From positions 503,735 to 567,734 of the forward strand of contig CAZGQO010000001.1 of assembly GCA_964527925.1 (NCBI GenBank): a DNA stretch of 64,000 nt. The letters are read 5' to 3'. Made by a program: the position numbers and the translations under genes. Below are positions 17,448 to 26,862 of this stretch, in pieces. The notes beneath the pieces are model-generated. The model was not told the DNA's origin, searched no databases, and saw nothing but the letters and a program-made list of their open reading frames with translations. Positions within the stretch are counted from its first letter, which is position 1, and every line of letters begins with the position of its first letter. This stretch comes from Ch128b sp964527925. GTDB taxonomy: Bacteria > Bacteroidota > Ignavibacteria > Ch128b.

Positions 17448-19634
17448 TCATGCAATATCTGATAAAAACAAATTATCAGAATATCTATGATTCAATACTT
17501 TTTTTATGATCTGATGTTCAGGTTTTAAGAGATGGGGATCTCTTTCGACTAATTCAAATGAAAAATTTCTAATTAATTCAATTAACTCCTGGTCGCCAAA
17601 GATATCAACAAAATTAAATTCTGGTATGCCGCTTTGTTTTGTTCCAAAAATATCTCCAGGTCCACGCAACTTAAAATCTATCTCCGCAATCTTGAAACCA
17701 TCGTTGTATCTTACAAGTGCTTTTAATCTTTCTCTTGCAATTCCTTTAGCAGTTTCGAGTTCAAACAAATCTTTTTTTGTCATTTTACTGCCTGGAATGA
17801 CTTCCAATTCACTGACGAGAATACAATAAGATTGTTTATTACTTCGGCCAACTCTTCCTCTTAGCTGATGAAGTTGCGAAAGTCCAAATCTTTGTGCTTC
17901 TTCAATCACAATAATTGTTGCATTTGGATTATCAATTCCAACTTCAATTACAGATGTAGCTACAAGAATTTGAATTTCACCAGAATTAAATTTGTTCATC
18001 ACTGTATCTTTTTCTTCAGATGATAAATTTCCATGAACCATTCCCACTGATAAATCGGGGAAAACTTCATTTTTCAATCTTTCATAATTTGATATTGCAT
18101 CTTCAAGATCTAATTTTTCAGATTCTTCAATGATTGGATAAATAATGTAAGCCTGATTGCCCTTTTTAACTTCATCTCTGATAAACTTGTATAGACTTTG
18201 TCTTTTATCTGGTGTGATTGCGTGTGTTTTAATGGGCTTTCTATTTTTAGGCATTGTTTTAATAACTGAAATATCTAAATCAGAATAAATTGTTAAAGCT
18301 AATGTTCGTGGAATTGGAGTGGCAGTCATTACCAGTAAGTGAGGATTCCTTCCTTTTAACTTCAGTTTTGCTCGTTGAATTACTCCAAATCGATGTTGCT
18401 CATCAATTATAACATATCCCAAATTTTTGAATCGAACATTATCTTCAATCAAAGCATGAGTACCTATTAGAATATTCATTTCACCAGACTCAATCATTTC
18501 TGAGTACTTTTTTCTAACCGATGCTGGCGTTGAGCTTGTCAAAAGTCCAATATTGACAGGAAGGTTATGTAAAAGTTTCGTGAAATATTTGTAATGCTGA
18601 AAAGCTAAAATTTCAGTGGGCACCATTACAGTCACCTGAAAACCATTGTCTACACTTATCAAAGCAGTAATTAAAGCAACAAGAGTTTTTCCACTGCCAA
18701 CATCACCCTGCAATAATCTATTCATTGGATAACCACTTCGAAAATCATTGTAAATTTCACGAATCACCTTTTTTTGATCATCTGTTAATTCGAAAGGCAA
18801 CATTTCTTCGATAAATTTTCTTGCATTTTCTCCAACTTTAGAATATTTAATTGATTCATCGAATGATTTGTATTTTTTTCGAATTAGTGCCGCGAGTAAC
18901 TGAAAATAAAAAATCTCTTCAAACTTCATTCGTTCTTTTGCTTTGTTGAGCAGATTAAAAGATTCTGGTTGATGCAGATTTTTAATCGTTCTAATCAAAC
19001 TCATTAAATGAAATTTTTTGATAATATAATCAGGCAGAGTCTCTTGTACGCTTGAAAGGTATTTTGCAAGCGCGTTCTGAATTATTTGTCTGAGCGTGTG
19101 TGAACCAAAAGCCCGAGATTTAACTTGAGAAATTCCTCGCAAAGAATACTGCGGAACAATTTTCCCTGTATTGTTCAGATCAAATTCATCTTCATCCTTT
19201 ATAATATCAAAAGTTGGATGAATAAAAACAGGTTCATTATTCAAACCTGAATGGATTTTTCCTGAGAAAGCAACGGCAAGTCCAGGATAAAAAATTTTCG
19301 GGAAAAAATTTAATCCTTCAAAGAAAATAATTTTCATCTGACCAGTATCATCATAAAAAACTAATTCAAGAAATTGTCGCCGTGAAGTAATTCGTTTGTT
19401 AACTGATCTAATTTTTCCAATTACAGTAACCTCATTATTTAAATCGTAATTCATCATTCTATAAACATCGGAAATTTTCAAGACAGTGGTCCTATCATAG
19501 TAGCGATAGGGAAAATAAAGAATTAAATCTTCAACATTATGGATGCCGATTGCAATTAAAATTTTTTCGCGGGCTTCCCCAACCCCTTTGATATATTTTA
19601 ACTCTGCTAATTGTGCTTTAGGAATATTAAGCAT
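17448..19634 (-). CDS. recG: ATP-dependent DNA helicase RecG
   Basis: The 728 residues follow the RecG order: N-terminal helix-hairpin-like segment (LKYIKGVGEAREKIL), wedge/OB domain (about 70-170), then two helicase domains. Walker A is GDVGSGKT (about 308), the DExH box reads DEQHRFGV, motif III is VMTATPIPRTL, and the second domain carries ATSVIEVGIDNPNATI and QLRGRVGRS. RecG remodels stalled forks and branched DNA. It is slightly longer than the E. coli form (693) because of the extended N-terminus. It is last in the minus-strand run that includes gpsA, plsY and ispD. Confidence 0.96.
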   Translation of the reverse strand: MLNIPKAQLAELKYIKGVGEAREKILIAIGIHNVEDLILYFPYRYYDRTTVLKISDVYRMMNYDLNNEVTVIGKIRSVNKRITSRRQFLELVFYDDTGQMKIIFFEGLNFFPKIFYPGLAVAFSGKIHSGLNNEPVFIHPTFDIIKDEDEFDLNNTGKIVPQYSLRGISQVKSRAFGSHTLRQIIQNALAKYLSSVQETLPDYIIKKFHLMSLIRTIKNLHQPESFNLLNKAKERMKFEEIFYFQLLAALIRKKYKSFDESIKYSKVGENARKFIEEMLPFELTDDQKKVIREIYNDFRSGYPMNRLLQGDVGSGKTLVALITALISVDNGFQVTVMVPTEILAFQHYKYFTKLLHNLPVNIGLLTSSTPASVRKKYSEMIESGEMNILIGTHALIEDNVRFKNLGYVIIDEQHRFGVIQRAKLKLKGRNPHLLVMTATPIPRTLALTIYSDLDISVIKTMPKNRKPIKTHAITPDKRQSLYKFIRDEVKKGNQAYIIYPIIEESEKLDLEDAISNYERLKNEVFPDLSVGMVHGNLSSEEKDTVMNKFNSGEIQILVATSVIEVGIDNPNATIIVIEEAQRFGLSQLHQLRGRVGRSNKQSYCILVSELEVIPGSKMTKKDLFELETAKGIARERLKALVRYNDGFKIAEIDFKLRGPGDIFGTKQSGIPEFNFVDIFGDQELIELIRNFSFELVERDPHLLKPEHQIIKKVLNHRYSDNLFLSDIA

Positions 19635-19753
19635 TTTTCTTTGAACAATTTAAAAAATCCTGCTTATTTAATCTTAACAATGATTGAGTAAATTGTCCAT
19701 TAATGAATAATCTGAGAAATGATAATCAGAAATTTTTTTGAATGTAAAAGAAT

Positions 19754-20758
19754 TCAACTCCAGACTTCTTCCTTCGGCTGCCTTGTCATTAAGTCTGTTG
19801 TAGCTACAATAGGATCTTTATCTTCGTAGAGAATTTTATATACTTCTGTACAAATTGGAACTTCAACATTAACTTTTTTACTCAGCAAGTAAACACTTTT
19901 TGATGTTGCAACACCTTCAGCCACCATTTCCATTTCCTGAAGTATTTTATTTAATTTTTTCCCCTTGCCAATTTGTTCGCCTACATATCTGTTTCTTGAG
20001 TACTTACTCATACAGGTTACAATCACATCACCCATACCAGAAAGACCAGCAAAAGTTTCTGGTCGAGCACCAAGTGCAACACCCAATCTTGAAATTTCAG
20101 CAATTCCTCTTGTCATAATTGCAGCTTTAGTATTGTCACCGAATCCAGCACCATCACAAATCCCCGCACCAATAGCAATCACATTTTTGAGTGAACCTCC
20201 AAGTTCAACTCCAACGATATCTGTTGTTGCATAAACTCTGAAATACGGATTCATAAATTCATTTTGAACAAACTTCGCTGTCTCAATTGAAGTTGATCCA
20301 ACTACAACAGCTGTTGGAATTTTTCTTGCAACTTCCTCAGCATGACTTGGTCCGGAAAGAGTTGAAACCTGCTTTTCATCAATTGAAGGAAAAACATCTT
20401 TAGTAATTTCCGAAACTCTTTTTAATGAAGTAATTTCTATTCCCTTCGCAAGATTTACAATGATTGAATTTTGAATATTTTGAAAATTAATTTTTGAAAT
20501 GATACTTCTCAGATATTGAACTGGAATAGCCAGAACAATGAAATGTTTTTTTGAAACAGCTTCTTCGAGATTTGATGTGATAAAAATTTCTTCCGGAATC
20601 TTTATTCCAGGAAGATAAGTTTTGTTTTCTCTAGATTGCTTTAAGAATTCAGCATATTCAGGCTTGTATTCGAAAAGAGTTACATTGTGACCATTACTAT
20701 TCAGAAGAATTGAGATAGTAGTTCCCCAGCCGCCAGCACCGATTACAGAACAATTCAT
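19754..20758 (-). CDS. gpsA: Glycerol-3-phosphate dehydrogenase [NAD(P)+]
   Basis: The 334-residue protein starts MNCSVIGAGGWGTTISILL, the Rossmann nucleotide site of GpsA, and continues with VNLAKGIE, STLSGPSHAEEVA, the catalytic-lysine region GGSLKNVIAIGAGICDG and LSGMGDVIVTC. It reduces dihydroxyacetone phosphate to sn-glycerol-3-phosphate, the backbone for phospholipids. It begins two bases after plsY stops, so the two steps of phosphatidate synthesis (backbone formation and first acylation) are encoded side by side in one operon. Confidence 0.96.
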   Translation of the reverse strand: MNCSVIGAGGWGTTISILLNSNGHNVTLFEYKPEYAEFLKQSRENKTYLPGIKIPEEIFITSNLEEAVSKKHFIVLAIPVQYLRSIISKINFQNIQNSIIVNLAKGIEITSLKRVSEITKDVFPSIDEKQVSTLSGPSHAEEVARKIPTAVVVGSTSIETAKFVQNEFMNPYFRVYATTDIVGVELGGSLKNVIAIGAGICDGAGFGDNTKAAIMTRGIAEISRLGVALGARPETFAGLSGMGDVIVTCMSKYSRNRYVGEQIGKGKKLNKILQEMEMVAEGVATSKSVYLLSKKVNVEVPICTEVYKILYEDKDPIVATTDLMTRQPKEEVWS

Positions 20759-20760
20759 AT

Positions 20761-21441
20761 TTAATTTGATTTTTTATGAATAAGAGGAATCCGTTTGATC
20801 CGATTTTCTGTTCCTTCAATCAATCTCTTGATGTTAGAACGATGTGTGTAGGTAATGAAAATGGCAATGAAGATTGAGAATGCAATTAAGGTGTGATATC
20901 CCTGTATATGAACATGAAAAATATTTTCTCTTATAAACAGAATTATGGGCAAAGCAATAGCTGCACTAATAGAACCAAGTGAAACATAACGAAATTTTAA
21001 AATCATAAATAAAAACACAGCAGCTGCAATCAGTACATCAATTATCATTAAACTTGCTGCCATACCTACAGCAGTTGCCATTCCTTTTCCGCCTTTAAAT
21101 CCTGCAAAGACAGTAAACACATGACCAATTACAGCACAAATACCAGCAAGCAATTGAATAAAGGTAAAGTCATCAAAGGGAGTTGGATTTTCGAAAGGCA
21201 TTTCAGTTAAAAAGAACAATCGTGCAATAAATACAACTGCTACAACACCTTTGAACGCGTCAAAAAGCATAACCAATATTCCATATTTCCAGCCAAGGAC
21301 ACGAAATACATTTGTTCCACCAGCGTTTCCACTGCCATAATTTCTTATATCAATTCCAGCAGCTAATTTACTTACGATTATTGCAGTTGGAATTGATCCA
21401 ACCAGATAAGACAAAACAAGAATTAGAATTATAGTTAACAT
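20761..21441 (-). CDS. plsY: Acyl-phosphate:glycerol-3-phosphate acyltransferase
   Basis: The 226-residue integral membrane protein has five or more helices and the PlsY loops: GSIPTAIIV, then DIRNYGSGNAGGTNVFRVLG (motif 1), GHVFTVFAGFKGGKGMATAVG (motif 2, glycine-rich phosphate site) and THRSNIKRLIEGTENRI (motif 3). It transfers an acyl group from acyl-phosphate to glycerol-3-phosphate. It is directly upstream of gpsA, which supplies its acceptor. The C-terminal tail is slightly longer than in compact family members. Confidence 0.95.
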   Translation of the reverse strand: MLTIILILVLSYLVGSIPTAIIVSKLAAGIDIRNYGSGNAGGTNVFRVLGWKYGILVMLFDAFKGVVAVVFIARLFFLTEMPFENPTPFDDFTFIQLLAGICAVIGHVFTVFAGFKGGKGMATAVGMAASLMIIDVLIAAAVFLFMILKFRYVSLGSISAAIALPIILFIRENIFHVHIQGYHTLIAFSIFIAIFITYTHRSNIKRLIEGTENRIKRIPLIHKKSN

Positions 21442-21516
21442 ACAAACCTATAATTGATTTATTTCTAAAATTTTGAAGTTAAACTTATTCATTTAATTAA
21501 TATTTAGCAAGATTTT

Positions 21517-22191
21517 TCAAACCAAAAATTTTCTTGCAAATTCAAGGTCTAATTGATTTGTAATCTTACGATTTTCTCCTCGAGTCTGATAGAAGTAAAT
21601 ATCAACGCCCAATCGCTCGACAAGCGATGCCTCGTCTGTCCCGTAAAAATTTTCACTGTATGCTTTGTCAAAAGCTTTTTTCAATATTTCGTAAGTGAAA
21701 ACCTGCGGAGTTTGAACAAGCCAGACTTTATTTCTATCAAGTGTCGACTCAACTTTATCAGTTCCTGTTTTGATTGTATCGATTGCTTTTGAAGCCGCAA
21801 TCACACATTTCTTTTTCGTTGCAAATTTTATAATCTCATCAATCTCGTCTGAAGAAATAAAAGGTCTCACTGCATCGTGAACACAAATTAAATTATTATT
21901 AGAAGCCTGACAATTAAGCAACGCTTGATAAACAGAATCCTGTCTTTCTTTTCCACCAACTACAATTTTTGAAACTTTCGAGATAAAATATTTATCAATA
22001 AGTTTTTCAGTCAAATCAATAAAATTTTTGTTCGTTGCGATTATAATTTCATCAACTTTTTTTGCTTTTTGAAATTTTAAGAGAGTATGAATAAGAATTT
22101 CTATTTTATTTACTTTTAAAAATTGTTTAGGCAAAGGAGCTTTCAATCTTTTTCCTTTGCCTGCTGATGGAATTAGAACGATTGTTTTCAT
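21517..22191 (-). CDS. ispD: 2-C-methyl-D-erythritol 4-phosphate cytidylyltransferase
   Basis: The ATG at 22191 (MKTIVLIPSAGKGKRL) is preferred to a TTG three codons earlier, giving 224 residues. The CTP-binding loop PSAGKGKRLKAPLPKQFLKV, GGKERQDSVYQAL, VHDAVRPF and the C-terminal GTDEASLVE are all IspD signatures. The enzyme makes CDP-methylerythritol in the non-mevalonate isoprenoid pathway. It is 21 bases downstream of queA and 75 bases upstream of plsY, probably in one transcript. Confidence 0.94.
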   Translation of the reverse strand: MKTIVLIPSAGKGKRLKAPLPKQFLKVNKIEILIHTLLKFQKAKKVDEIIIATNKNFIDLTEKLIDKYFISKVSKIVVGGKERQDSVYQALLNCQASNNNLICVHDAVRPFISSDEIDEIIKFATKKKCVIAASKAIDTIKTGTDKVESTLDRNKVWLVQTPQVFTYEILKKAFDKAYSENFYGTDEASLVERLGVDIYFYQTRGENRKITNQLDLEFARKFLV

Positions 22192-22212
22192 TATAACCAA
22201 AAAAGATTTGAA

Positions 22213-23280
22213 TCAAATAATCAGCATTGCATCGCCGTAACTCAGGAAACGATAACCATCTTTAATAGCTTTTTTGTAAGCTTTCATGGTGAATTCATAT
22301 CCAGCAAATGCAGCGACAAGCATTAACAAGGTAGATTCTGGTGCGTGGAAGTTAGTTATTAATGCATCAACTATCTTGAAATCATAAGGCGGGAAGATGA
22401 ATTTGTCTGTCCAGCCTTTATTTGGTGCGGAAAGTCTGCTTGCCGTTACACTTGTTTCAAGAGCTCTAACAGTACTTGTTCCAACTGCAAACACGCGACC
22501 TTTGTTTAAGATGGTCTTATTTATTGCTTCAGATGTGGCTTCTGAAATTTCATAATATTCAGAATCCATTCGATGTTTAGTTAAATCTTCAACTTCAACT
22601 GGTCTGAAAGTACCAAGTCCAATGTGCAAAATTACAGGCACAATTTTAACGCCCTTCTTTTCAATTTTCTTGAGAAGTCGAGAAGTGAAATGCAGGCCTG
22701 CTGTTGGCGCAGCCACTGAACCTGAAACACTTGCATAAACTGTTTGATAATTTTTTCTATCTGCAGGAACTGGCTCTCTCTTAATATATGGCGGTAGTGG
22801 AACAGTTCCAATCTTTTCGACTATTTCCATGACATTAGCATCTGTCAAAAATCTAATCGTTCTACCTCTTGAAGTAGTGTTATCAATAATTTCACAAACC
22901 AATCCTTCATCAAAATAAATTTTATTTCCAATTCTAACTTTACGAGCTGGTTCAACAATCACATCCCAGATTTTATCCTGAGCATTCAACTCTCTAAGCA
23001 AAAAGACTTCTATCTTTGCACCGGTTTTTTCTTTTCTACCAAACAATCTGGCAGGAAAAACTCTTGTTTGGTTTACAACCAGACAATCACCTTTTTTAAA
23101 GTAATCAACAATGTCAGAAAATTTTTTATCTCCAATTGATTGGTATTCTCTATTAAGCACCATTAATCTACATGCATCTCTTGGAGTGACAGGAAATTTT
23201 GCAATTAAATTTTTCGGAAGTACATACTTAAAATCAGATAACTTTAATTCTCTATCTGTCAAATCAAAAGTGTTTTTCAT
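22213..23280 (-). CDS. queA: S-adenosylmethionine:tRNA ribosyltransferase-isomerase
   Basis: The 355-residue protein has QueA signatures: LPKNLIAKFPVTPRDACRLM, NQTRVFPARLFGRK, AAPTAGLHFT and TNFHAPESTLLMLVAAFAG. It transfers the ribosyl part of SAM to 7-aminomethyl-deazaguanine in tRNA to make epoxyqueuosine. A GTGAG sequence lies upstream of the ATG. It is separated from ppdK by a hairpin and starts the queA-ispD-plsY-gpsA-recG segment. Confidence 0.96.
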   Translation of the reverse strand: MKNTFDLTDRELKLSDFKYVLPKNLIAKFPVTPRDACRLMVLNREYQSIGDKKFSDIVDYFKKGDCLVVNQTRVFPARLFGRKEKTGAKIEVFLLRELNAQDKIWDVIVEPARKVRIGNKIYFDEGLVCEIIDNTTSRGRTIRFLTDANVMEIVEKIGTVPLPPYIKREPVPADRKNYQTVYASVSGSVAAPTAGLHFTSRLLKKIEKKGVKIVPVILHIGLGTFRPVEVEDLTKHRMDSEYYEISEATSEAINKTILNKGRVFAVGTSTVRALETSVTASRLSAPNKGWTDKFIFPPYDFKIVDALITNFHAPESTLLMLVAAFAGYEFTMKAYKKAIKDGYRFLSYGDAMLII

Positions 23281-23325
23281 ATCTCACTTTTCTCTAATTG
23301 TTCAACATAAATATTAATGATAATC

Positions 23326-23355
23326 AGAGCTTTCAGGCATTAACCTGAAAGCTCT
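23326..23355 (-). terminator. Hairpin downstream of ppdK
   Basis: A perfect 12-base inverted repeat (AGAGCTTTCAGG with CCTGAAAGCTCT) encloses a six-base loop 10 bases after the ppdK stop. The minus-strand exit (GATTATCATTAATATTT) is only loosely T-rich, so this may attenuate rather than fully stop transcription into queA. Confidence 0.7.
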
Positions 23356-23364
23356 TCAAAAAGA

Positions 23365-26160
23365 TTATCTCTTCTTTGATTTTTTGATTGTTCTTTTTGT
23401 AACCTTTTTACTGCTTTTTGCTGAGGGTTTGGACAATTTTTCAAGAACAACTGCTCTTGCAGCAGCTAATCTTGCAATTGGTACACGGAATGGTGAACAG
23501 CTCACATAATCCAATCCAATTCTATGACAGAACATCACTGAATCAGGTTCACCACCGTGTTCACCACAAATTCCAACTTTTAGATTTAGTCTTGTTGATC
23601 TTCCTTTTTCAACACCTAACTTCATCAACTCACCAACACCATTGATATCAATCGATTCAAATGGGTCTCTTGGTAAAATATCCTGTTCAACATAAGCTGG
23701 CAGAAATTTTCCAGAGTCATCACGAGATAGACCAAATGTAGTCTGAGTTAAGTCGTTTGTACCGAATGAGAAAAATTCAGCTACTTGAGCAATTTCATTT
23801 GCAGTTACACAGGCTCTTGGCAATTCGACCATAGTTCCGATAGTATAATCGATTATCTTGCCCATCTCGTTCATAACTTCACCGGCTACTCTACGCACAA
23901 TTTTTTCTTGAAGTTTCAATTCATTCACATGTCCAACCAATGGAATCATAATTTCAGGAAATACTTTGATTCCTTTTTTCTTGACATTGCAGGCTGCTTC
24001 AAAAATTGCACGAGCTTGCATTTCGGTAATCTCTGGGTAGCTGATACCTAAACGACATCCACGGAAACCTAACATTGGGTTGAATTCTTTCATACTTTCG
24101 ATTTTATTTTTCACTTCTTCGAAAGACATTCCCATTCTATCCGCAAGCTCTTGAATATCTTTATCTTCATGTGGTAAGAATTCATGCAATGGTGGATCAA
24201 GAGTTCTAATAGTTACAGGTCTGCCTTCCATTACTTCAAATATTCCTTCAAAGTCACCTCTTTGAAGCGGCAAGAGTTTATTCAATGCACGTTTTCTTTC
24301 CTCCAGGGTATTTGAAAGAATCATTTCACGGACAGCCTGAATTCTATCGCCTTCAAAAAACATATGTTCGGTTCTGCAAAGACCAATACCTTCTGCACCG
24401 AAAGCAATTGCATTTTTAGATTGTTCTGGTGTATCAGCATTAGTTCTAATTTTTAACCTTCTAAATTTATCAGCCCAGCTCATCAAGTCAGCATATTTTT
24501 GATAAACTGGTGCATCTTTTGGATCAAGAGTTTTTTGAATGAGAACCTGTATTATTTCTGATGGTTTGGTTTGAATTTGTCCGATGAATACTTCACCTGT
24601 TGTTCCGTCTAAAGAGATATAATCCCCTTGACGAATGACTACATCTTTCCCTTTAACTTTCATCAGCTGTTGATTGTAATCGATTTCAAGGTCACCGCAA
24701 CCAGCAACGCAAACTTTACCCATTTGTCTTGCAACTAACGCTGCGTGAGAAGTCATTCCGCCGCGAGCAGTTAAAATTCCTTCAGCAGCATTCATTCCTC
24801 TTATATCTTCAGGAGAAGTTTCAATTCTAACAAGAATAACTTTTTCACCTCTCTTTGCCCATTCTTCTGCATCAGGTGCACTGAAAACAACACGACCTGT
24901 TGCTGCACCAGGACCGGCATTCAAACCTTTTGCGACTAATCTTCCTTCTTCAATTGCTTTTCGTTTTTCATTGTGATCAAAAATTGGTCTGAGTAATTGA
25001 TTTAATTGATCAGGTTCAATTCTTCTGATTGCTTCTTCTTTGGAGATCAGTTTCTCGTTAACCATATCGACAGCCATCGTGACAGCAGCAAATCCAGTTC
25101 TCTTTCCAACTCGGCATTGCAGCATCCAGAGTTTCCCTTGCTGTACAGTGAATTCAATATCCATCATTTCTTTGTAGTGTTTCTCAAGAATCTTTCTGAT
25201 TCTTTCAAGTTGATTGTAAATTTCAGGTTTAGTTTCTTTTAAAGTTTTGATTTGTTGTGGAGTTCTAATTCCTGCAACAACATCCTCACCCTGAGCATTG
25301 ATTAGATATTCACCATAAAATTCATTTTCACCGGTGGCGGGGTCACGAGTGAATGCAACACCTGTTAATGAATCATCGCCCATATTTCCGAAGACCATTG
25401 CCTGAACATTAACCGCAGTTCCCCAATCTTCTGGAATATTATTTAATTTTCTGTAAGCTTTTGCTCTTTCGTTATTCCACGAGCCGAAAACAGCACCAAT
25501 TGCACCCCAGAGCTGTTCCCATGGATCTGTTGGAAAATCATGACCAGTTTTTGCTTTTATTTCTGCTTTGAATTCTTCGACTAATTCTTTTAAGTCTTCG
25601 GTTGTAAGTTCAATATCCTGAGTGATTCCTCTTTCATGTTTTTTCTTTTCAATGATTGCTTCGAAAGGATCAATTTCATTTTTGTGTTGAGGTTTCAAAC
25701 CAAGAACAACATCACCATACATTTGAACAAATCTTCGATACGAATCATAAGCAAATCTTGGATTATTTGTTTTCTTGATTAATCCTTGAACGGTTTCATC
25801 ATTCAAGCCGAGATTGAGAACTGTATCCATCATACCGGGCATTGAAGCTCTTGCACCGGAACGAACAGAAACAAGCAAAGGATTTTCTGGGTCGCCAAAT
25901 TTTGCGCCCATAATTGATTCAACTTTTTTAAGAGCTTCTTTAACCTGCTTTTCCAGTTCTCTGGGATAAGTTCTATTGTGTTTATAAAAATAAGTACAGA
26001 CTTCTGTTGTGATTGTGAATCCAGCTGGCACTGGTAAGCCGATGTTGACCATTTCAGCGAGGTTGGCTCCTTTGCCACCCAAAAGTTCTTTCATATCGGC
26101 TCGTCCTTCGGCTTTTTTACCACCGAAGAAATAGACATATTTTTTAGCTGCTTTTGCCAT
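23365..26160 (-). CDS. ppdK: Pyruvate, phosphate dikinase
   Basis: The 931-residue protein has the three PPDK parts: nucleotide-binding domain (ELLGGKGANLAEM near 25, RSGARASMPGMMDTVLNLGL near 100), swivelling phosphohistidine domain with catalytic His in GGMTSHAALVARQMG (about 467), and a C-terminal PEP/pyruvate barrel with GICGEHGGEP. It interconverts pyruvate, ATP and phosphate with PEP, AMP and PPi, a reversible step between glycolysis and gluconeogenesis. A short lysine-rich tail (KSSKKVTKRTIKKSKKR) is extra. A GGAG site precedes the ATG, and the upstream amidotransferase gene is 15 bases away. Confidence 0.96.
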   Translation of the reverse strand: MAKAAKKYVYFFGGKKAEGRADMKELLGGKGANLAEMVNIGLPVPAGFTITTEVCTYFYKHNRTYPRELEKQVKEALKKVESIMGAKFGDPENPLLVSVRSGARASMPGMMDTVLNLGLNDETVQGLIKKTNNPRFAYDSYRRFVQMYGDVVLGLKPQHKNEIDPFEAIIEKKKHERGITQDIELTTEDLKELVEEFKAEIKAKTGHDFPTDPWEQLWGAIGAVFGSWNNERAKAYRKLNNIPEDWGTAVNVQAMVFGNMGDDSLTGVAFTRDPATGENEFYGEYLINAQGEDVVAGIRTPQQIKTLKETKPEIYNQLERIRKILEKHYKEMMDIEFTVQQGKLWMLQCRVGKRTGFAAVTMAVDMVNEKLISKEEAIRRIEPDQLNQLLRPIFDHNEKRKAIEEGRLVAKGLNAGPGAATGRVVFSAPDAEEWAKRGEKVILVRIETSPEDIRGMNAAEGILTARGGMTSHAALVARQMGKVCVAGCGDLEIDYNQQLMKVKGKDVVIRQGDYISLDGTTGEVFIGQIQTKPSEIIQVLIQKTLDPKDAPVYQKYADLMSWADKFRRLKIRTNADTPEQSKNAIAFGAEGIGLCRTEHMFFEGDRIQAVREMILSNTLEERKRALNKLLPLQRGDFEGIFEVMEGRPVTIRTLDPPLHEFLPHEDKDIQELADRMGMSFEEVKNKIESMKEFNPMLGFRGCRLGISYPEITEMQARAIFEAACNVKKKGIKVFPEIMIPLVGHVNELKLQEKIVRRVAGEVMNEMGKIIDYTIGTMVELPRACVTANEIAQVAEFFSFGTNDLTQTTFGLSRDDSGKFLPAYVEQDILPRDPFESIDINGVGELMKLGVEKGRSTRLNLKVGICGEHGGEPDSVMFCHRIGLDYVSCSPFRVPIARLAAARAVVLEKLSKPSAKSSKKVTKRTIKKSKKR

Positions 26161-26175
26161 ACTGTTCTTACTCCA

Positions 26176-26862
26176 TTATTTAATTTGACATTTAATAAAC
26201 CAGTTTAAAATTTCTTTTGAAAAGGGATTTTCATTTTTATCTTTCACTCTCTCCGGATGCCATTGAACAAGAAGAAGCGGAGATTTGTTTGAAGGATTTT
26301 TCCACTCCAGTGCTTCAATTATTCCATCTTCAGAAATTGCACTCACGGTAAGTTCTTCTGCTACTTTATCAACTGCCTGATGATGCGAACTATTTACTTT
26401 TCCTTCAACTTTTTTTGTGACCTGATTTAGCAAAGAGTTTTCCTGAACTTTCACATTATGAATTAAATCGTCATCACCTGAATTATTTTTATGATTATCA
26501 ATGTGCTGAAAAAGACTTCCTCCAAGATGAGCATTTGTTAGTTGTAATCCTCTGCAAATACCAAGAATTGGTAAATTATTTTTCAATGCAATATCGATTA
26601 AACTTCTTTCAAAATTATCTCTTTCATAATCAATGTTTTTTGATAATTGAAGTTCGTTTGATTGACCATATATTTCTGGATTGATATCGCTGCCGCCTGT
26701 GAGAAGTAATGCTGAACATTCGGTTAGTTTCTCAGGAGAGTTTATTGAATGATGCAGTTTAATTATTTCTACAAAATCACCAGCCGATTGTAACCACTCT
26801 TCATAAAATTTTATTTTAGAACCATAATATGAAACACCAATCTTCAATTGTTTTTTAGACAT
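26176..26862 (-). CDS. Class I glutamine amidotransferase, gamma-glutamyl-GABA hydrolase type (peptidase C26)
   Basis: The 228 residues show the class I amidotransferase triad: nucleophile Cys in ILGICRGLQLTNAHLGGSL (about 99-117), SSHHQAVD, and LVQWHPE. The GGSDINPEIYGQ element marks the PuuD-like group that hydrolyses gamma-glutamyl compounds. The fold is clear but the substrate is not. Its start overlaps the end of lpxK by 19 bases, and it is immediately before ppdK, so it is co-transcribed with envelope genes without an obvious pathway link. Confidence 0.85.
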   Translation of the reverse strand: MSKKQLKIGVSYYGSKIKFYEEWLQSAGDFVEIIKLHHSINSPEKLTECSALLLTGGSDINPEIYGQSNELQLSKNIDYERDNFERSLIDIALKNNLPILGICRGLQLTNAHLGGSLFQHIDNHKNNSGDDDLIHNVKVQENSLLNQVTKKVEGKVNSSHHQAVDKVAEELTVSAISEDGIIEALEWKNPSNKSPLLLVQWHPERVKDKNENPFSKEILNWFIKCQIK